Positions 46,586 to 58,738 are shown, counted from the first letter of the stretch. The stretch is DNA of 64,000 nucleotides from Bothriochloa decipiens (GCA_023333625.1 CM041633.1:47539877-47603876), one strand, 5' to 3'. Notes: generated by a model not told the origin, from the letters alone. Program-made: numbers and translations.

Positions 46586-47048
46586 TGTGTGGGGGTATAA
46601 ACCCATATATCCTCATGGCTCCACATGGGTTGCACCAGAGGTCATGGCCAATCTCGGGAGATGACCCGCCCAGGTCACGGAACATGTCGGTGTGACCCGC
46701 GGGGAGGACAAAGTCGCTTCATGGTCAATCAAGATCTGGTCAGATAAGCTAGATATCATATCTTCTATGGATACTTTCCTTGTAACCGATCAGGATCAGA
46801 TTCAACCGACTTGTATACCCTACCCCAACCTTGCTATATAAGGCAGGTAGGGATCCGCTCGATCAACTCACCCCATACCAAAGCAATACAACATAGCTTA
46901 GGACGTAGGATATTACGTGAGCTCAGCGGCCCAAACTTGTATTGGGGGTGTGCATATGTTTCATTGTCCAGCGCACCTCCACTGATTCATCTACTACCAT
47001 GGTATACCGTATACCTCTTGGTAGACTGCCGCCGATATCTAATCGACA
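46586..47048 (+). repeat. 5' LTR of a truncated Ty3/gypsy element
   Basis: Starts TGTGTGGGGGTATAAACCC and ends CGACA. It contains a TATATAAGGC box near 46832. It is followed by GTGGCGCACTAGGTAGGGGG, which has the usual form of the primer-binding region in grass gypsy elements. Confidence 0.75.
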
Positions 47049-48405
47049 GTGGCGCACTAGGTAGGGGGTGTGCATGCAGACTCTATGGTGAGCTAGACGG
47101 TTATCATCCCTACTTTCATGGTCCCAGCGGTCGGCTGGACCTTCATGATCGGATTCATCACCTGGACTACCGGCGTCGACACCGTCACTGCTCCGACCAT
47201 GGAGGCAATGTAGGATCCAACTCCTGTGCCAACCAACTTCACCAACGATGGAAGGACCGATCTCGAGAGCACTCTTGAGGTCATTAGCCACATGTCCTTC
47301 GCTTCCTCACTACCAGGGAAAGCGCCTCAACAACTCTGACCTGATCGAATCTATTCATCTCCGCGAGCTAGCCGCCAGAGGTGTCCAAACTCAGAAATGA
47401 TGATCATCGCTACCCAAAGGGTGATTGTTTTATCACCGACCACGTCCTGCAACTAGTCTGAGACCAGAGGCAGGGTGCCTGGAGGGAGCAACCGCCTGTC
47501 ATTCACCCATTTGGGCTAGTTATCGCAGCCTCCACGTATATGGAGCACATCCTGAATATGTTCATGGACCCCATAGAGCACGACCATGTTTTAGATCTAT
47601 ATCTGATCGATCTGTCTGAGGCTGATCACAAAGCTCTAACCATCAACATGGCGAAGCTAAAAGAGATACTTCCTCTCCACAGGTTTAGCATCCACCATCC
47701 TTGAGACCTACGAGGAGGTGTTCCCGGAATTCCGCCTGGCTATGGAGGCAGTATCTTCATGGTTAGTCTAGACAAGCCATGAGTGCTGGGCAAGATAGAG
47801 CAACACAAAACTGCCAGGGAGGAAAGAACTGCCATGGCACATGCTCAAGCAAACCATGACGGGGCCAGAGTCTCCAATCTTCGGCGTAATCTCACCGACG
47901 AGTTCGCTTTGTTCGACGATCACCGGGTGCACAAGGCACCTAGCGCCAATCTTGCAATCACGATGTATGAGTTGAAAAGATTTGCCCCATATCAAGAGCT
48001 TGACTTGGTCATGATCACCTGAAGGCCGCTACGGTCAAGGTCATTGAAGGTCGGTTGGGGATCCCTATCTATCAGCTACCTCTAGTTGCAGTCATCGCTC
48101 TCATGGCTCCTAGTGTGGCCACAGTCACCACCAAGATTCAAGTGCCCCACCTTGTCAGCATGACGGGGTTAAAGGGTCAGACAACAATGAAGGCGCCCAT
48201 CCAGAACATGATGGTCGGGCACTTGATCCCCACCAATGTGGAACGAGGTGTGGCCAAGGTGGTGGTCGTGGGGCTCACAAGGGAGGTGCACGCAATGGAG
48301 GCCATGGTGGAAACTGTGACGCCAACCACAAGTGATCCAGCGGGGAGTTGGTGACCTCCACAATCATCTCAACGCCAACCAAGACATGCGTCAGCAAGTG
48401 CCCTA

Positions 48406-49660
48406 GTCCCCAAGCATCAGAACTTTATTAAGAACTTCAAGCTTCATGATCTTAAGGCCTATGATGGCGCAATCAACCCTGAACAGTGGGTAACCCTCTT
48501 TGAGATCGTTGTCCAAGCAGTGGGAGGGGATGAAGATGTCATGGACAACTATTTTTTGGTGGTCCTCAACACATCGGCAAACACATGGCTCCTTGGTATG
48601 CAAGAGGGCTCTATTACACCTAGGCACAGCTCCAAACGGCCTTTGTTGAGAATTACTTTGAAACATGCCAGTGGCCTGGCACTAAGTATGATTTGGAGAA
48701 GGTCACAGACCATCCATATGAGCCGCTGTGTGACTACATCTGTGAGTTTTTGGTGACATGGATATCCATCCCTAACATCACCAGAGACAAGAACATCTCC
48801 GCTTTCATCAAGGGGCTTCACTACTACAGCAACCATCGCAAGAAGCTGCTCTGTAAATGACCTCCATCTATCACTGCGCTCCTCAAGGTAGCAAACAAGT
48901 GGGCAGAGATGGAAGAAGTGGATGTGTAGTTCAAGGGCAACATAGAGCAACCTTCTCACTCTCATCTTCCTCCTCGGTGCTCTGATGATTGCTGTGATGA
49001 CCCATGCCGCAATGAACACCATAATGACCACCACGAAGATCAGTGCAATAGAAATAGCAATGACCGCAAGACGATCTCAGAGGTCAGCTGAGTCAAAACG
49101 CCGAGAAGACAACATCATCAATGTCGTAAAACCATGGAGCGACAAGTGGGACTATGATGAAACCTATACCAATCTCATATATGAGCCATGCCCTACTCAT
49201 CCCAACACTAATCAGGAGATGGGAGAGTGCAACGGCCTAAAGTCCTTCTACCATGGGGAGTCCCACAAAAGGCTCCACAGAAACAACAACAAATAACACA
49301 AGCAAGATACCCAGAAGCATGATGATGAGGACAAGGAAGATGATGAGCCCTACCGAGATCCACGCCACACCTACAAGCAGCCCATCAAGGACTGCCACAC
49401 CATATTCGGTGGCAGGGTAGGTCAAGAGGATGGGTGAGAGAGGAAAATAACAACCCAAGCTAGTAGTCATGGACGTCGCCAAGTCCGATGGGAAGGTCGC
49501 GGAGCCAAGTACAACAATTGGTCCCACTAGGCCACTTTCCCTAGTTCTAGATTAGAGAAAGTGCTCATTGACGGGGGCAGTGCCCTCAACATCATGTTCC
49601 TTAACTCCCTAATAGAATTAGGCCTTAAGAAGGAGAACCTTGATCCGTACGATGCACCTT
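48406..49660 (+). pseudogene. Gypsy gag and partial protease, frameshifted
   Basis: The capsid-type Retrotrans_gag region reads KLHDLKAYDGAINPEQWVTL and TSANTWLLG, then in a shifted frame FVENYFETCQWPGTKYDLEK and ISAFIKGLHYYSNHRKKLL. These correspond to the conserved FQG-type core of grass gypsy gag. About 49554-49660 encodes VLIDGGSALNIMFLNSLIE, the start of an aspartic protease with DGGS in place of the commoner DTGA/DSGA. Stops and at least two frame changes interrupt the region, so no functional capsid is made. Confidence 0.7.
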
Positions 49661-49779
49661 TCTGTGGGTGCTCCTAGAGCAGCCTTCGCTGCTGGTCTAG
49701 TTCGGTACACCGCAACACTTTCGCACCAACAACGTCAGCTTCATTGTGGCTTATTTCGTGTAATTTATTGCAAAATAAT

Positions 49780-49925
49780 GATGAGCATATACACAGCGAC
49801 AGCCTGCCTACCGGTTTCTAGAATCTCCTTATGCATTCAAAAATGAGCATGAGGCAAGTTAGACTAACAGTAGACAATGTGAATAGCACAACATGAATCG
49901 ACAACAAAGCAATATATAGTAGCAC
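49780..49925 (-). repeat. Dispersed repeat R1, copy
   Basis: CTAGAATCTCCTTATGCATT and GTGAATAGCACAACATG blocks match 34479-34646. The copy directly abuts the broken end of the gypsy element. Confidence 0.6.
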
Positions 49926-49984
49926 TGATCAAGAGCTGATTAAACAAAGATCAAAGAATCTGAGAAGCATGATGTTGTATTCAT

Positions 49985-51325
49985 TACAAAAGTATGCAGC
50001 ATGTGCTGCATTCTTGGAATCACCTTTGGATATGTGTTAGTTCACTAGTCATGGAGAGTCCTTCTTGTCTTCGAGCTGGGAATTTCTTATAGTATCTTTA
50101 TTAAATCGGCGTGACAATTGCACAATGGGTAAATGTGAGTTAGTAACTTGGCGTGTGAATATTGACATAACAGACCGGGGGTAAAGTCATCATTTTGTTC
50201 AATAGTTACACCGTTAGAGGGACATAATAGACTTGGCGTAAAGGCTTCCTTCGTTTAAAAATTACAGGGGTAAAATTCCAAAGTTAAAAAAGTGAGGGTA
50301 AAATCACAAATGGACATCAAAACATGGGTAGAACCGCTCAAGCCCGTAACTCAAAAGTCCATAGTGACCAAGACTGCTGATAGGGATGAAAACGAAAATG
50401 GTAACATCCGATTATCCGAAATCGTTTTCGGTTTTTTTTCTGTTTTTCAGACCTAAATGAAAATTGTAGCAGTAATTGAAAAATAAAAATGATAACGGTA
50501 AAATTAAATGGAAATGAAAGTGAAAATGATTTTGCCCTCTTCCTATTGTTTATGAAGATTTCCATATGGTAGCTGCAGACCGTGACTGATATGATTGTTA
50601 AGTTACAAAACATTACATGCTATATTCTCGCTAGGTATTGAAAGAACAAGAATATATAAATTTGGAACGGTGTCATATTGATTACAGAAGTATACATCAT
50701 CTGCTGCATTATTGGAATCATCTTTGGATGTGTGTTAGTGCACTAGTCATGGAGTCAACTTGCTGGTCTTCGCATGGAAATGGGAATTAACATGGCGTGT
50801 GAATATTGACAACTCAAAAGTACATAGTGACCAAGACTGCTGAAGACCATGACTGATATGCTTGTTAAGTTACAAAAAAAAAAATACATGCTATATTCTT
50901 GCTAGGTATAGAAAAAAACAAGAATATATAAATTTTTGACGGATATGACCTGATGGAGTCATGATATACATGGCGTGTGGATATTGACATAACTCAAAAG
51001 TCCATAGTGACCAAGACTGCTGAAGACAGATATGCTTGTTAAGTTACAAAAGAAAAACATGATATATTCTTGCTAGGTATAGAAAGATCAAGAATATTTA
51101 AATTTTGACGGAGATGACCTGATGGAGTGATGATATACATCGCGTGTGAACATTGACATATCTCAAAAGTCCATAGTGACCAAGACTGCTGAACACCATG
51201 ACTAATATGCTTGTTAAGTTACAAAAAAAATACATGCTATATTCTTGCTAGGTATAGAAAAAACAAAGAATATATAAAATTTTGACGGAGATAACCTGAT
51301 GGAGTCATGATATACATAAAGACCA
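49985..51325 (+). repeat. R2 tandem array (~170-190 bp units) with an inserted hAT-like piece
   Basis: At least four units share CATAGTGACCAAGACTGCTGA, ATGCTTGTTAAGTTACAAAA, TATATTCTTGCTAGGTATAG and GACGGAGATGACCTGATGGA, with unit starts near 50345, 50815, 51000 and 51165. The first unit is split by about 200 bp beginning TAGGGATGAAAACG (about 50373-50575), which resembles a hAT terminus. 49985-50330 and 50665-50810 hold the longer 5' part of the unit. It is non-coding. Confidence 0.7.
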
Positions 51326-51369
51326 AACTACTAGTAGCCTGCTGTTTAGACTTTAGAGTTGAGACTTAG

Positions 51370-51580
51370 ACATGGACAGGAGAAATAAGGAATAAAGCTG
51401 AGTGGGTCTGTGGCGCACAGTTTCCAACTTTTTTCGTCGCCTGGAAAACGAAAGGAGATGGCCTAGGTGGGCGTGGATCCATGGTAGTATGCTGTTGAGT
51501 AGCATTCAGGGCCCCACGTACACACGGAATCAAAACGTGTAATGCATGGTTTGTTTATACTCAATCACCAGTGTGGCATA
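51370..51580. repeat. Segment duplicated from, or with, 33200-33480
   Basis: Both segments contain GGAATAAAG.., a CGTCGC...GGAAAACGAAAG-like block, a GATCAAAACGTGTAATGCAT-like block and TTTATACTCA.C..G in the same order. The downstream parts are unrelated. The nature is unknown; possibly shared promoter sequence of once-duplicated genes. Confidence 0.5.
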
Positions 51581-53144
51581 TATTTTCCTCGATAGGAATA
51601 AGGTCGCCCTCGACCGGAAGAAGAAATTGGTAATAGTAAGATAAGATAGATTGAGGTGAGCTTGAATATAGAGTATATACTGATACCGTAGACACAGGAA
51701 CTATGGCAGGGGCACAGACTGGTAGTGCTAGCTCCCAGATGTCTGGACGGAAGCCTGCAGTGTGTACTTTATTTCCCGCATGCGCCAGCATGCCCTGCCC
51801 GCGCCTGCTTTTCTTTCGCCATGCAGCGCCTGTATGCCGCCAGACCGTGCGCGAGGACTGCTCGTGGCCTCCACTTATCACGCACATCACTACGCCTGGA
51901 ATGAACTTCCGCAATGGCGCCAAAACAAAGCCGGCAGCAGGCGCCCCGGCTGCCGGCTGCCGTAATTTGGTGGTCCACCACGGCCGTCCGGCCACCGAGA
52001 CGCCCGCTGCAGTTAAGGACACATATCTGACACAACACATCTATATCTTTACCCATATACTTAATTATGAAAATTTCCGTCAGCCTAATCTGTCCGCCCT
52101 GTGCTAATGGTGTCTGTGTTTGCCTCTTCCACGATGCCAGTTTTATCTATTGATTTTTTAAAAAAAATGCTAAAAAGATGTTCCTTCCGAGTTCCGATGT
52201 AGGCATCGACCCTCTTTCTTCGGTTCCTGAACGTATGAACCCTTTCTCCCGTTCGATCTTAAATGCCATGCTTTTCGATGAGGTCCAGAAATAGAAATTG
52301 ATATAGGAATATAAATCAGCCAAAATAAGAATAGAGGTTAGGCAACCGTATAATTGTATAAATCAGGCCAAACAAAATAAAACGATAGGAAGCCATGTGA
52401 ATCTATATCAATAACTTCCATTGTCCTATTTTCTGGCAATGGAGTGCAAGTCGCTGCTATGTTACATTTCTTTTTTTAGTTTCTTTTTCTGTTTTGTTTT
52501 CAAATACCTGTTATACATGCTAAATGTTGGGTTAACAAATAATTCTACTTTCTATGTCTTTGAGCCATTGTCCAATAATAAAAAAGGATTCTCACTACTA
52601 AGTTATTGATAGAGTTTTTATTACGAAGTAACTTAGGGGGCTGTTTGGTAGAACTCCTTCTGAGGGGAGCCGGAACCATGGGAGGAACCACACCTCTTCT
52701 CCTAGAAAATGTTTGGTGAGATTCTTCTGGAGGAGTCGGAGCCAGAAGAAGCCCTATCAAAGAGGTCATATATTCTATTCAATGTGTAATTAATATCAAA
52801 GAGAGAAATTCTTTCCCACCTAACATTTTGTCCTGCCTCTCGCATTTGGCTTTTTGATTGATGATCTCGACCACTCGGGACTGTTTTTTCTCTAGACTCT
52901 AAACACCACCCTAATTTAGTTCATGATAAATATGAAATCTTAAACCATTCCTTGCTGTTTTTATTCAATTTTGGCAATTTGTAGTTTGATTAATCTAAAT
53001 AAATATGAAATATTGAACAATTTGTAGTTTGATCTAGTCTAAATATATGTATCTCCATAATGCCTGGCAAGGGTATCGCCATGTGGAAAATTGGAAGTTA
53101 CCTATCATAATCATTGACAGACATATCTATCCTTAGGAGAGGAC
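51581..53144. other. Intergenic, no gene recognised
   Basis: 51600-52110 is a GC-richer patch with open frames on both strands and no domain. 52110-53140 is AT-rich. 52640-52765 has opposing gGGGGCTGTTTGG and GAAGCCCTATCAAA ends that suggest a hAT or PIF MITE, with no clear duplication. Confidence 0.4.
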
Positions 53145-53243
53145 ATGATTGTAGCATAATGGTTGCCTCCGTGGCTGTGTAGTCAGCTTGCTCGGGCTTG
53201 ATTCCTATCTGGTACGAACCAGGATGTTACATATCTTTTTTTT
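53145..53243 (+). mobile_element. tRNA-derived SINE (fragment)
   Basis: An RNA polymerase III A box TAGCATAATGG (53152-53162) and B box GGCTTGATTCC (53195-53205) are 32 bp apart, the spacing of tRNA-type internal promoters. The intervening CCTCCGTGGCTGTGTAGTCA recalls grass Au-type SINEs. A T8 run (53236-53243) follows. It is not a tRNA gene: no cloverleaf stem pairs are preserved. Confidence 0.5.
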
Positions 53244-55639
53244 CCTAGAGGAGAGAAATCATGTGTACAACTACAATAGTGTTGTGAGTTGTGGTTGATA
53301 GGTGTGTTCTGTGTCCACTTGGGTATAGTCTCATCTATGTTTGAGCTCTTACATGATATGCCAATGCTCCTTAACACGTTGTCAACTAATATTTTGCCAA
53401 CTTTAGTTAGAGATTATATTCGTCGTTTACATGCTCATTTGATAGTTTTTTCTCTCCCGTTGCAATGCACAGGATTTTTTGCTAGTATTAATAAAATATT
53501 AGACCTCACAGGTTAGCCTTAATATCTTTGCAAAAAAAATTTGGTTGATTATTAATAAAAAAGTCAATTGCGTGAGGGTAGTAGGGACGTTGCATTGCTC
53601 ATCAAGTGAACGTAATGTCCACGCTTGATGCCAATACGGTGAAGCAGCTGGCAGATACACAAACATCAACAGCCCATGTTCCTGTAAAATACTACGGATC
53701 AACAACAAAGTTCAGGGACAACGCTACAGGAAGAAGGTTAATTTTGGATTTTAGATTTGAGTCCCATATCAATAAACAAATCATTCCTGACGCATACAAA
53801 TTCCCAACCACAGGTGTGCCATGTGAGATTCTGTATAGAAAGGGCGAAAATTTCAGAATGTGAGACAGATATTTTGAGTGAGATCAGAGATCTGCGTACT
53901 TATAAACCAACGGGAAATGAAGGGACTCCTTGCTTCCGCCAGAAGATAGCGGTGCACGCCGTTGCTGGTAGGGTGGAGGGCTCGCCACCGGCCATCACGG
54001 GGAGAAGCAGGCCGTCGCTGATCTCGGGGCAAGTGGATGGCCGCAAGATTTTCCTATCGATACAAAAACACAGGTTTTGGTGGCACTCAAAGATTTAGGC
54101 TATTTGTTTTACTATTATCTATAATGGCAGTGGTGGGTAATTTCCTCGAAAGTTAAGTTAGATCTAACGGTTATAGATTGCTCTAATAAATTATTTGATG
54201 GTCGGATATTTCTGATTAATGTGAGAATTTTTAGCATTTATCTTTTTTTAGTGTATCTAGCGAGAATTAACATAGAGCCTTTATTGGAGTCTCCAATTAT
54301 CAATAGTAAGATGCTTCATTCAAATGAAGTGAGAACCACCAATGATCAAGTGCACTTTTCTTGTTGTGGTTGGCTTGCATCTTCTTTTGATTTTGCTTGT
54401 ATGAGAGAATACCACTTGTATTATCACTTAACTTGTCATGTATTGCTCTCTATTTGGGTGTTGCTTGTTTTCTTGATCAAGCCTTTTTATTGCTTCAACT
54501 AAGCATCTCCAATAATCCTTAGATCACCACTTTCATATTAGCCTTCCAAGTATCTCCTGCTTGGTTTACGAACTCATGGGCGGCAAGCCTCCTCTCTAGG
54601 AGAAGTGATCTCTCCAAGAATTATCCTTGATACTCACTTGAGTTGCCTTGCTTGATTAATCCATGAACTTAACATGATGAGTAATCTTCAATTCTTCTTT
54701 AAGTCCTTTTTTTCTGGTTTCAGTCCTTTTCCTTCTTCCAAATGATCTTCAATTATTACTAGAACTTAAACTTCATCTTGTTCTTGATCATGATCTTCGA
54801 GTTGAGTACCAAATTATGTACCAAATACCCTCAATCGAATACTCTTTTACTCATTAATTGTCATGCTTCGAGATCAATTCAAAACCAAGCATAGGTTTAT
54901 CAATCACTTATAATCATGAATCCAACTTGAGGACCTTTCAATTTGTGTGACTCTTGATAGACACATTGTTTGTCACTTTTCTGGTAGATTCTGCACCCTT
55001 TAAAGAAATTTCATATCTCTTAATGTACAGATCCAAATGCAACAAAATTTGGTGGAGCTGTGTGACACTAAGTCTTATAGCAGCTATAAAAATTTGATCT
55101 TCATTGGCCTTATAGATTGCTACCAGATTTCACATCTTCTCACACTGCTCCATGCTAAAAACTGCTGCACCATAGCTGACAAGAACTACTCCAAAACAGG
55201 GGCAATGCTTATCCAATTCTAAGATATTTGTACAGCTTCTTGTAACATAAGTCTAGAGCATGTATACCAAATTTCAAGCCAATATAAATTTATTTGATCC
55301 ATCAAACTCAGACTTGAACACAGCTAGCTTAGATTTTTGAATGTTGGACAGATTTTAGCAATCGAGCTATGCTTCATCAAAAGTGGATCAAACTTGACAT
55401 GGACTTGTTTGAATACCAACACAAGACATAATTCCATTCATAACACTTACTAAAGGTCATCTTGTGATCATATCCATCCAAACCAATCCAAATTTGACTA
55501 CTAAGCTTTTAATCCGTTCAATCACCTTATAGCAATCAACATATGCATATATATCCAATTCAATCAACTCATATGCACCCAAATAAATTAGATCAACTAA
55601 GGATATAAATTGGTAGCTCATGATCCAACTAGCAAGCTT
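53244..55639. other. AT-rich DNA, probably retroelement-derived
   Basis: A reading frame at 53606-53863 (85 codons, including VPVKYYGSTTKFRDNATGRR) has no identified relatives. It may be an exon remnant. 54500-55640 is long uninterrupted non-coding sequence of uniform composition, as in a copia-type LTR, but no termini were found. Confidence 0.35.
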
Positions 55640-55800
55640 CCACATAATGCATAAGGAGGTTCTAGAAACTAGTAGGCAGGCTGTCGCTGTATATATGCTC
55701 GTCAATCTTTGTAATACATGAAACAAATGACCTAGACATATTGTATACAAACATTACCGTTCAACTGAACAAGCCAACAACATGCAACAGGTAAGATTAT
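55640..55800 (+). repeat. Dispersed repeat R1, inverted copy
   Basis: AGGAGGTTCTAGAAACTAGT, GGCTGTCGCTGTATATATGC and TTTGTAATACATGAAACA match 40850-40985 in the same orientation. Confidence 0.6.
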
Positions 55801-55949
55801 AGTTTAATGACGAATAAGAGAAAATATTTGTGTTCCATTTCTTGTCGTGTTCCCATTACACGCAACATGACATCACCACTATGTAAAAGTTACTCCCCAA
55901 AGACTAAACACATTGACAAAAGCTGTACCCTATAAAGGGACCATGATGC

Positions 55950-56345
55950 CCTAGGTCAAGGACCAATATGGTAGTCATTGGTACTGCCTTGTACGTACTC
56001 TGTAGAAATTTGAACACCACCTAATGTGGAGCTCACATAGTCACGTATACACCTTATATCTTTTTGCTCTTATATATTAGATAGAAACGAAAAAATCGAC
56101 TAGCATTGATGAGACTGTAATCAAAACTAGAGCATATATACTCATGCATCTCTCTCTTTACTCTTAGAACACAAACCAATAAAATTGACCACCGTTAATG
56201 AGACTCTCCAATCATCCTCATCATGGTGATCTTTTATCTATATACAATGCAACTCAGGAAGCTTGCTTCTTCAAAGTTCATTGGAGAAACCTATCAAGAG
56301 ACACCAAAAGTTAGGTGTTAACAGTAGCTAGAGAAACCAATATGA
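55950..56345 (+). promoter_or_regulatory. Orphan promoter and leader of a third DUF4220 locus
   Basis: Aligns over its whole length with 61740-62063. Both have GCCTTGTACGTACTCTGTA, CACCACCTAATGTGGA.CTCAC, ACACCTTATAT.TTTTGCTC, GACTAGCATTGA.GAGACT, then TCTATATACAATGCAACTCA and AACAGTAGCTAGAGAAA. In copies 1 and 2 the start codon follows at once. Here the coding region is gone, and an LTR begins 18 bp later. Confidence 0.75.
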
Positions 56346-56362
56346 TTTTTCCAAGGGGTCAA

Positions 56363-56628
56363 TTTAACACCCATGGATAGCAAGATGTCTAGAACTTTAG
56401 ATGACAAGTGGACCACCCACCCATGGGACCCAAGAGGAAGGCCAGAGGAAAACCAGATGATGTATATAGGTTCCAAGAGTGTGCACTGGGGAGGCTAAGA
56501 AAGAAAATAGAAAAGAAGACAGAGGTAAGGAAGTGAGGCTTCCTCTCAGTGTCGAGATCCTCTCCGATCTCCGATTGTTGCCGCTCATATCGTAGGCTTG
56601 ATCTCACCGGCGGCCATGGGCCATGACA
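56363..56628 (+). repeat. Extra LTR copy (LTR-a)
   Basis: A 266-bp copy of the LTR at 56634-56930, beginning TTTAACACCCATGGATAG (first bases altered from TGTAACACC) and ending CCATGACA. Only five bases (gttgg), matching the start of the post-LTR sequence, separate it from the next LTR. This is the arrangement expected if a second copy inserted in, or recombined with, the primer-binding site. Confidence 0.75.
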
Positions 56629-56686
56629 GTTGGTGTAACACCCGTGGATAGCAAGATGTCCAGAGCTTTAGATGACAAGTGGACCA

Positions 56687-56696
56687 NNNNNNNNNN
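56687..56696. other. Assembly gap (10 N) inside the 5' LTR
   Basis: Ten undetermined bases split the 5' LTR. The sequence on the two sides partly repeats (GATGTCCAGAGCTTTAGATG before and after), so the gap may mark a collapsed or misjoined repeat. Confidence 0.95.
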
Positions 56697-57810
56697 GATG
56701 TCCAGAGCTTTAGATGACAAGTGGACCACCCACCCATGGGACCCAGGAGGAAGACCAGATGATGTGTATAAGTTCCAAGATTGTGAAGTGTGGAGGGTGA
56801 GAAAGAAAATATAAAAGAAGACAGAGGTAAGGAATTGAGGCTTCCTCTCCATGTTGAGATCCCCTCCGATCTCCGGTTGTTGCCGCTCACGTCAACGACT
56901 TGATCTCGCTGGCGGCCAGGGGTCATGACAGTTGGTATCAGAGACTTCCCTTCCTCGGTGTGGGTGGCAAGCGACCTCCGCTCCTCATCACCGCTAGTTA
57001 CCAAAACTCTGATGAACTTCAGGCAGTGGATCCAGTGGTCCAAGGCCGTTCCCCAACCACCTCCATCCCAATTCATCAATCCATCTCCACCCCCATCTCC
57101 ATCTCAGCCCGATTCATGGGGAGCGCAGTGGAAGCGTGGTTGTAGCAGCTTTCGTAAGCACACGACAACAGAGGCTTCTCCTTCCTGGACAACAGGCGAC
57201 GATGATTTGTGGTGTGTTGGCAGTGGATCTAGTGGTACAACTCCGGCAGCTTCATTGATTTGGCACACCCATCCAGTGTGGGCATCGGCGGCTCCACTGA
57301 GCGCACAATGGTGCCGTATGGGTCTTCTTCGAGGAATCCACATTGGCCATTCAAGGATCTGGCGACTGGTAGCGGCAACCTCAAGATGGACCTATGCACG
57401 ACATCAACTACTTCCTCAAATTTCCTGTTACGGGTGGCGTGTTAGGTCTCCTAAGCATCCATCTGGGATTTTGTGTACAGGGAGAGTATGGGTGGCCTTG
57501 ATTTGCAGTAGCGAGCACCTACTGTGTCCTGTGTGCTTTGCGCCACAGGTGTTTGTGGGAATGTCACAGCAAGGGAGTTGGCACCTAGGGACTCATTCAG
57601 TAGTGATCTGGGATGAGGAAAAGCAACAAATGTTTGACCATCCTGGTTAGCTAAAGCAGCTAGCTCAAGGTGGCAATTATGTTGTTGGTGAGTACAATGC
57701 AACAATGCCTGAGTATGTTCCGTTCATGGATAAAATGACATCAAAGGGAGCTTCAAATACGATGTTGGATGAAATAAAAAATATGCCTGTTATCTAGGAT
57801 GTGATGAGTA

Positions 57811-58738
57811 TTGCATGGCCTCCGCAACCAAGATGCATTAGTGCAGGAAGAAACTGAATTTGACAAGTGCCTAGATGTGGAAAATAATGCAACGGTTGAT
57901 CTAGGCATCTGTAATTTGCTCACTCATAGTAGTGACTTGGATACGGCATATAACTTAACTGGTATGGCTCTTGAGGATAGATGGGACGAGGAGACGCAAT
58001 CTGATATTGACATGAATGCAAGCTGCTTGTTGCAACAACTAGCCTTGAGAGTGGATGACGAGCTGAAAAAGAACACTGTCGGGCTCAATGCCAGTGTAGT
58101 GCTTACCTGTGCTGACACCTCCCCTCTTCTCAATAACTGTATGGGCACTGCAGACCAAATATGTAATCGTTTTCCCAGCAAGGTTGTGGTGTGGGATGAG
58201 GAATTGTTTCAGCAAGATGGTTCGCATGATGGATTACTGCAGTAGCTTGCAGGTAGTAGAGAGAGTAGATGATGAGAAGGCAAAAGCAGTAATCGAGGTT
58301 GACACTGGTAATGGCATCAGTGGCTTGTCACATTTTCTGGGAACTAGTGAGACCTCAAATGCTAATGACATCGGTAGCTTGTCACATTTTCTAGGATTTA
58401 GTGAGACCACAAATGCTGAGGAGGACAGTAACTTAGTTGCCGTGATGGTCAATCATGAGAGTGGTTTGTTACAATATCTTGAGATTAGAATGAGTTCTGC
58501 AGACCTTGGGCATGGGCGGGAAAAAATGCTTGAGCTTAATGACCAAGTGTCCTGTGAAATGTTCTGCGAGGGCAATGAAAACTTGAAGCTAGAAGCAGTA
58601 TATGTTGCATGTTTTGGAATGATGCTGGAATCTACATGGTATGTGACAAATCAATTTTCTCCACAATATCTTAACCACCAGTGCCAGAGTCATTCATGGA
58701 ATAGAAGGGGTTTTAGTATAGGAAGATCTACAGCTTGA
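57811..58738 (+). pseudogene. Unrecognised acidic ORF inside the LTR element
   Basis: A 144-codon frame (57811-58245: MHGLRNQDALVQEETEFDKC..., acidic, Leu/Asn-rich) overlaps a second frame that continues to 58738. The latter contains a tandemly duplicated ~19-residue unit (GLSHFLGTSETSNANDI, then SLSHFLGFSETTNAEED). They probably form one protein split by a frame change near 58240. I do not recognise any domain. It lies where gag/pol would be, so it is either a decayed element-specific protein or a captured host exon. Confidence 0.4.

Larger units (their letters stand above)
46586..49672 (+). mobile_element. Truncated Ty3/gypsy retrotransposon (LTR, gag, start of protease)
   Basis: One LTR (46586-47048), primer-binding site, gag region and the beginning of a retropepsin are in the expected order. 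The sequence then breaks off near 49672 and enters unrelated DNA and an R1 repeat. No reverse transcriptase, RNase H, integrase or 3' LTR is present. Confidence 0.8.

Noticed and set aside
48055..48354. 99-codon frame in the gypsy gag region as a separate gene
   Set aside because: It lies between gag segments of the same element and has no start context. It is linker sequence in one of several frames.
53152..53205. A tRNA gene at the A/B box pair
   Set aside because: No acceptor, anticodon or T-stem pairing can be drawn. Better explained as a SINE.
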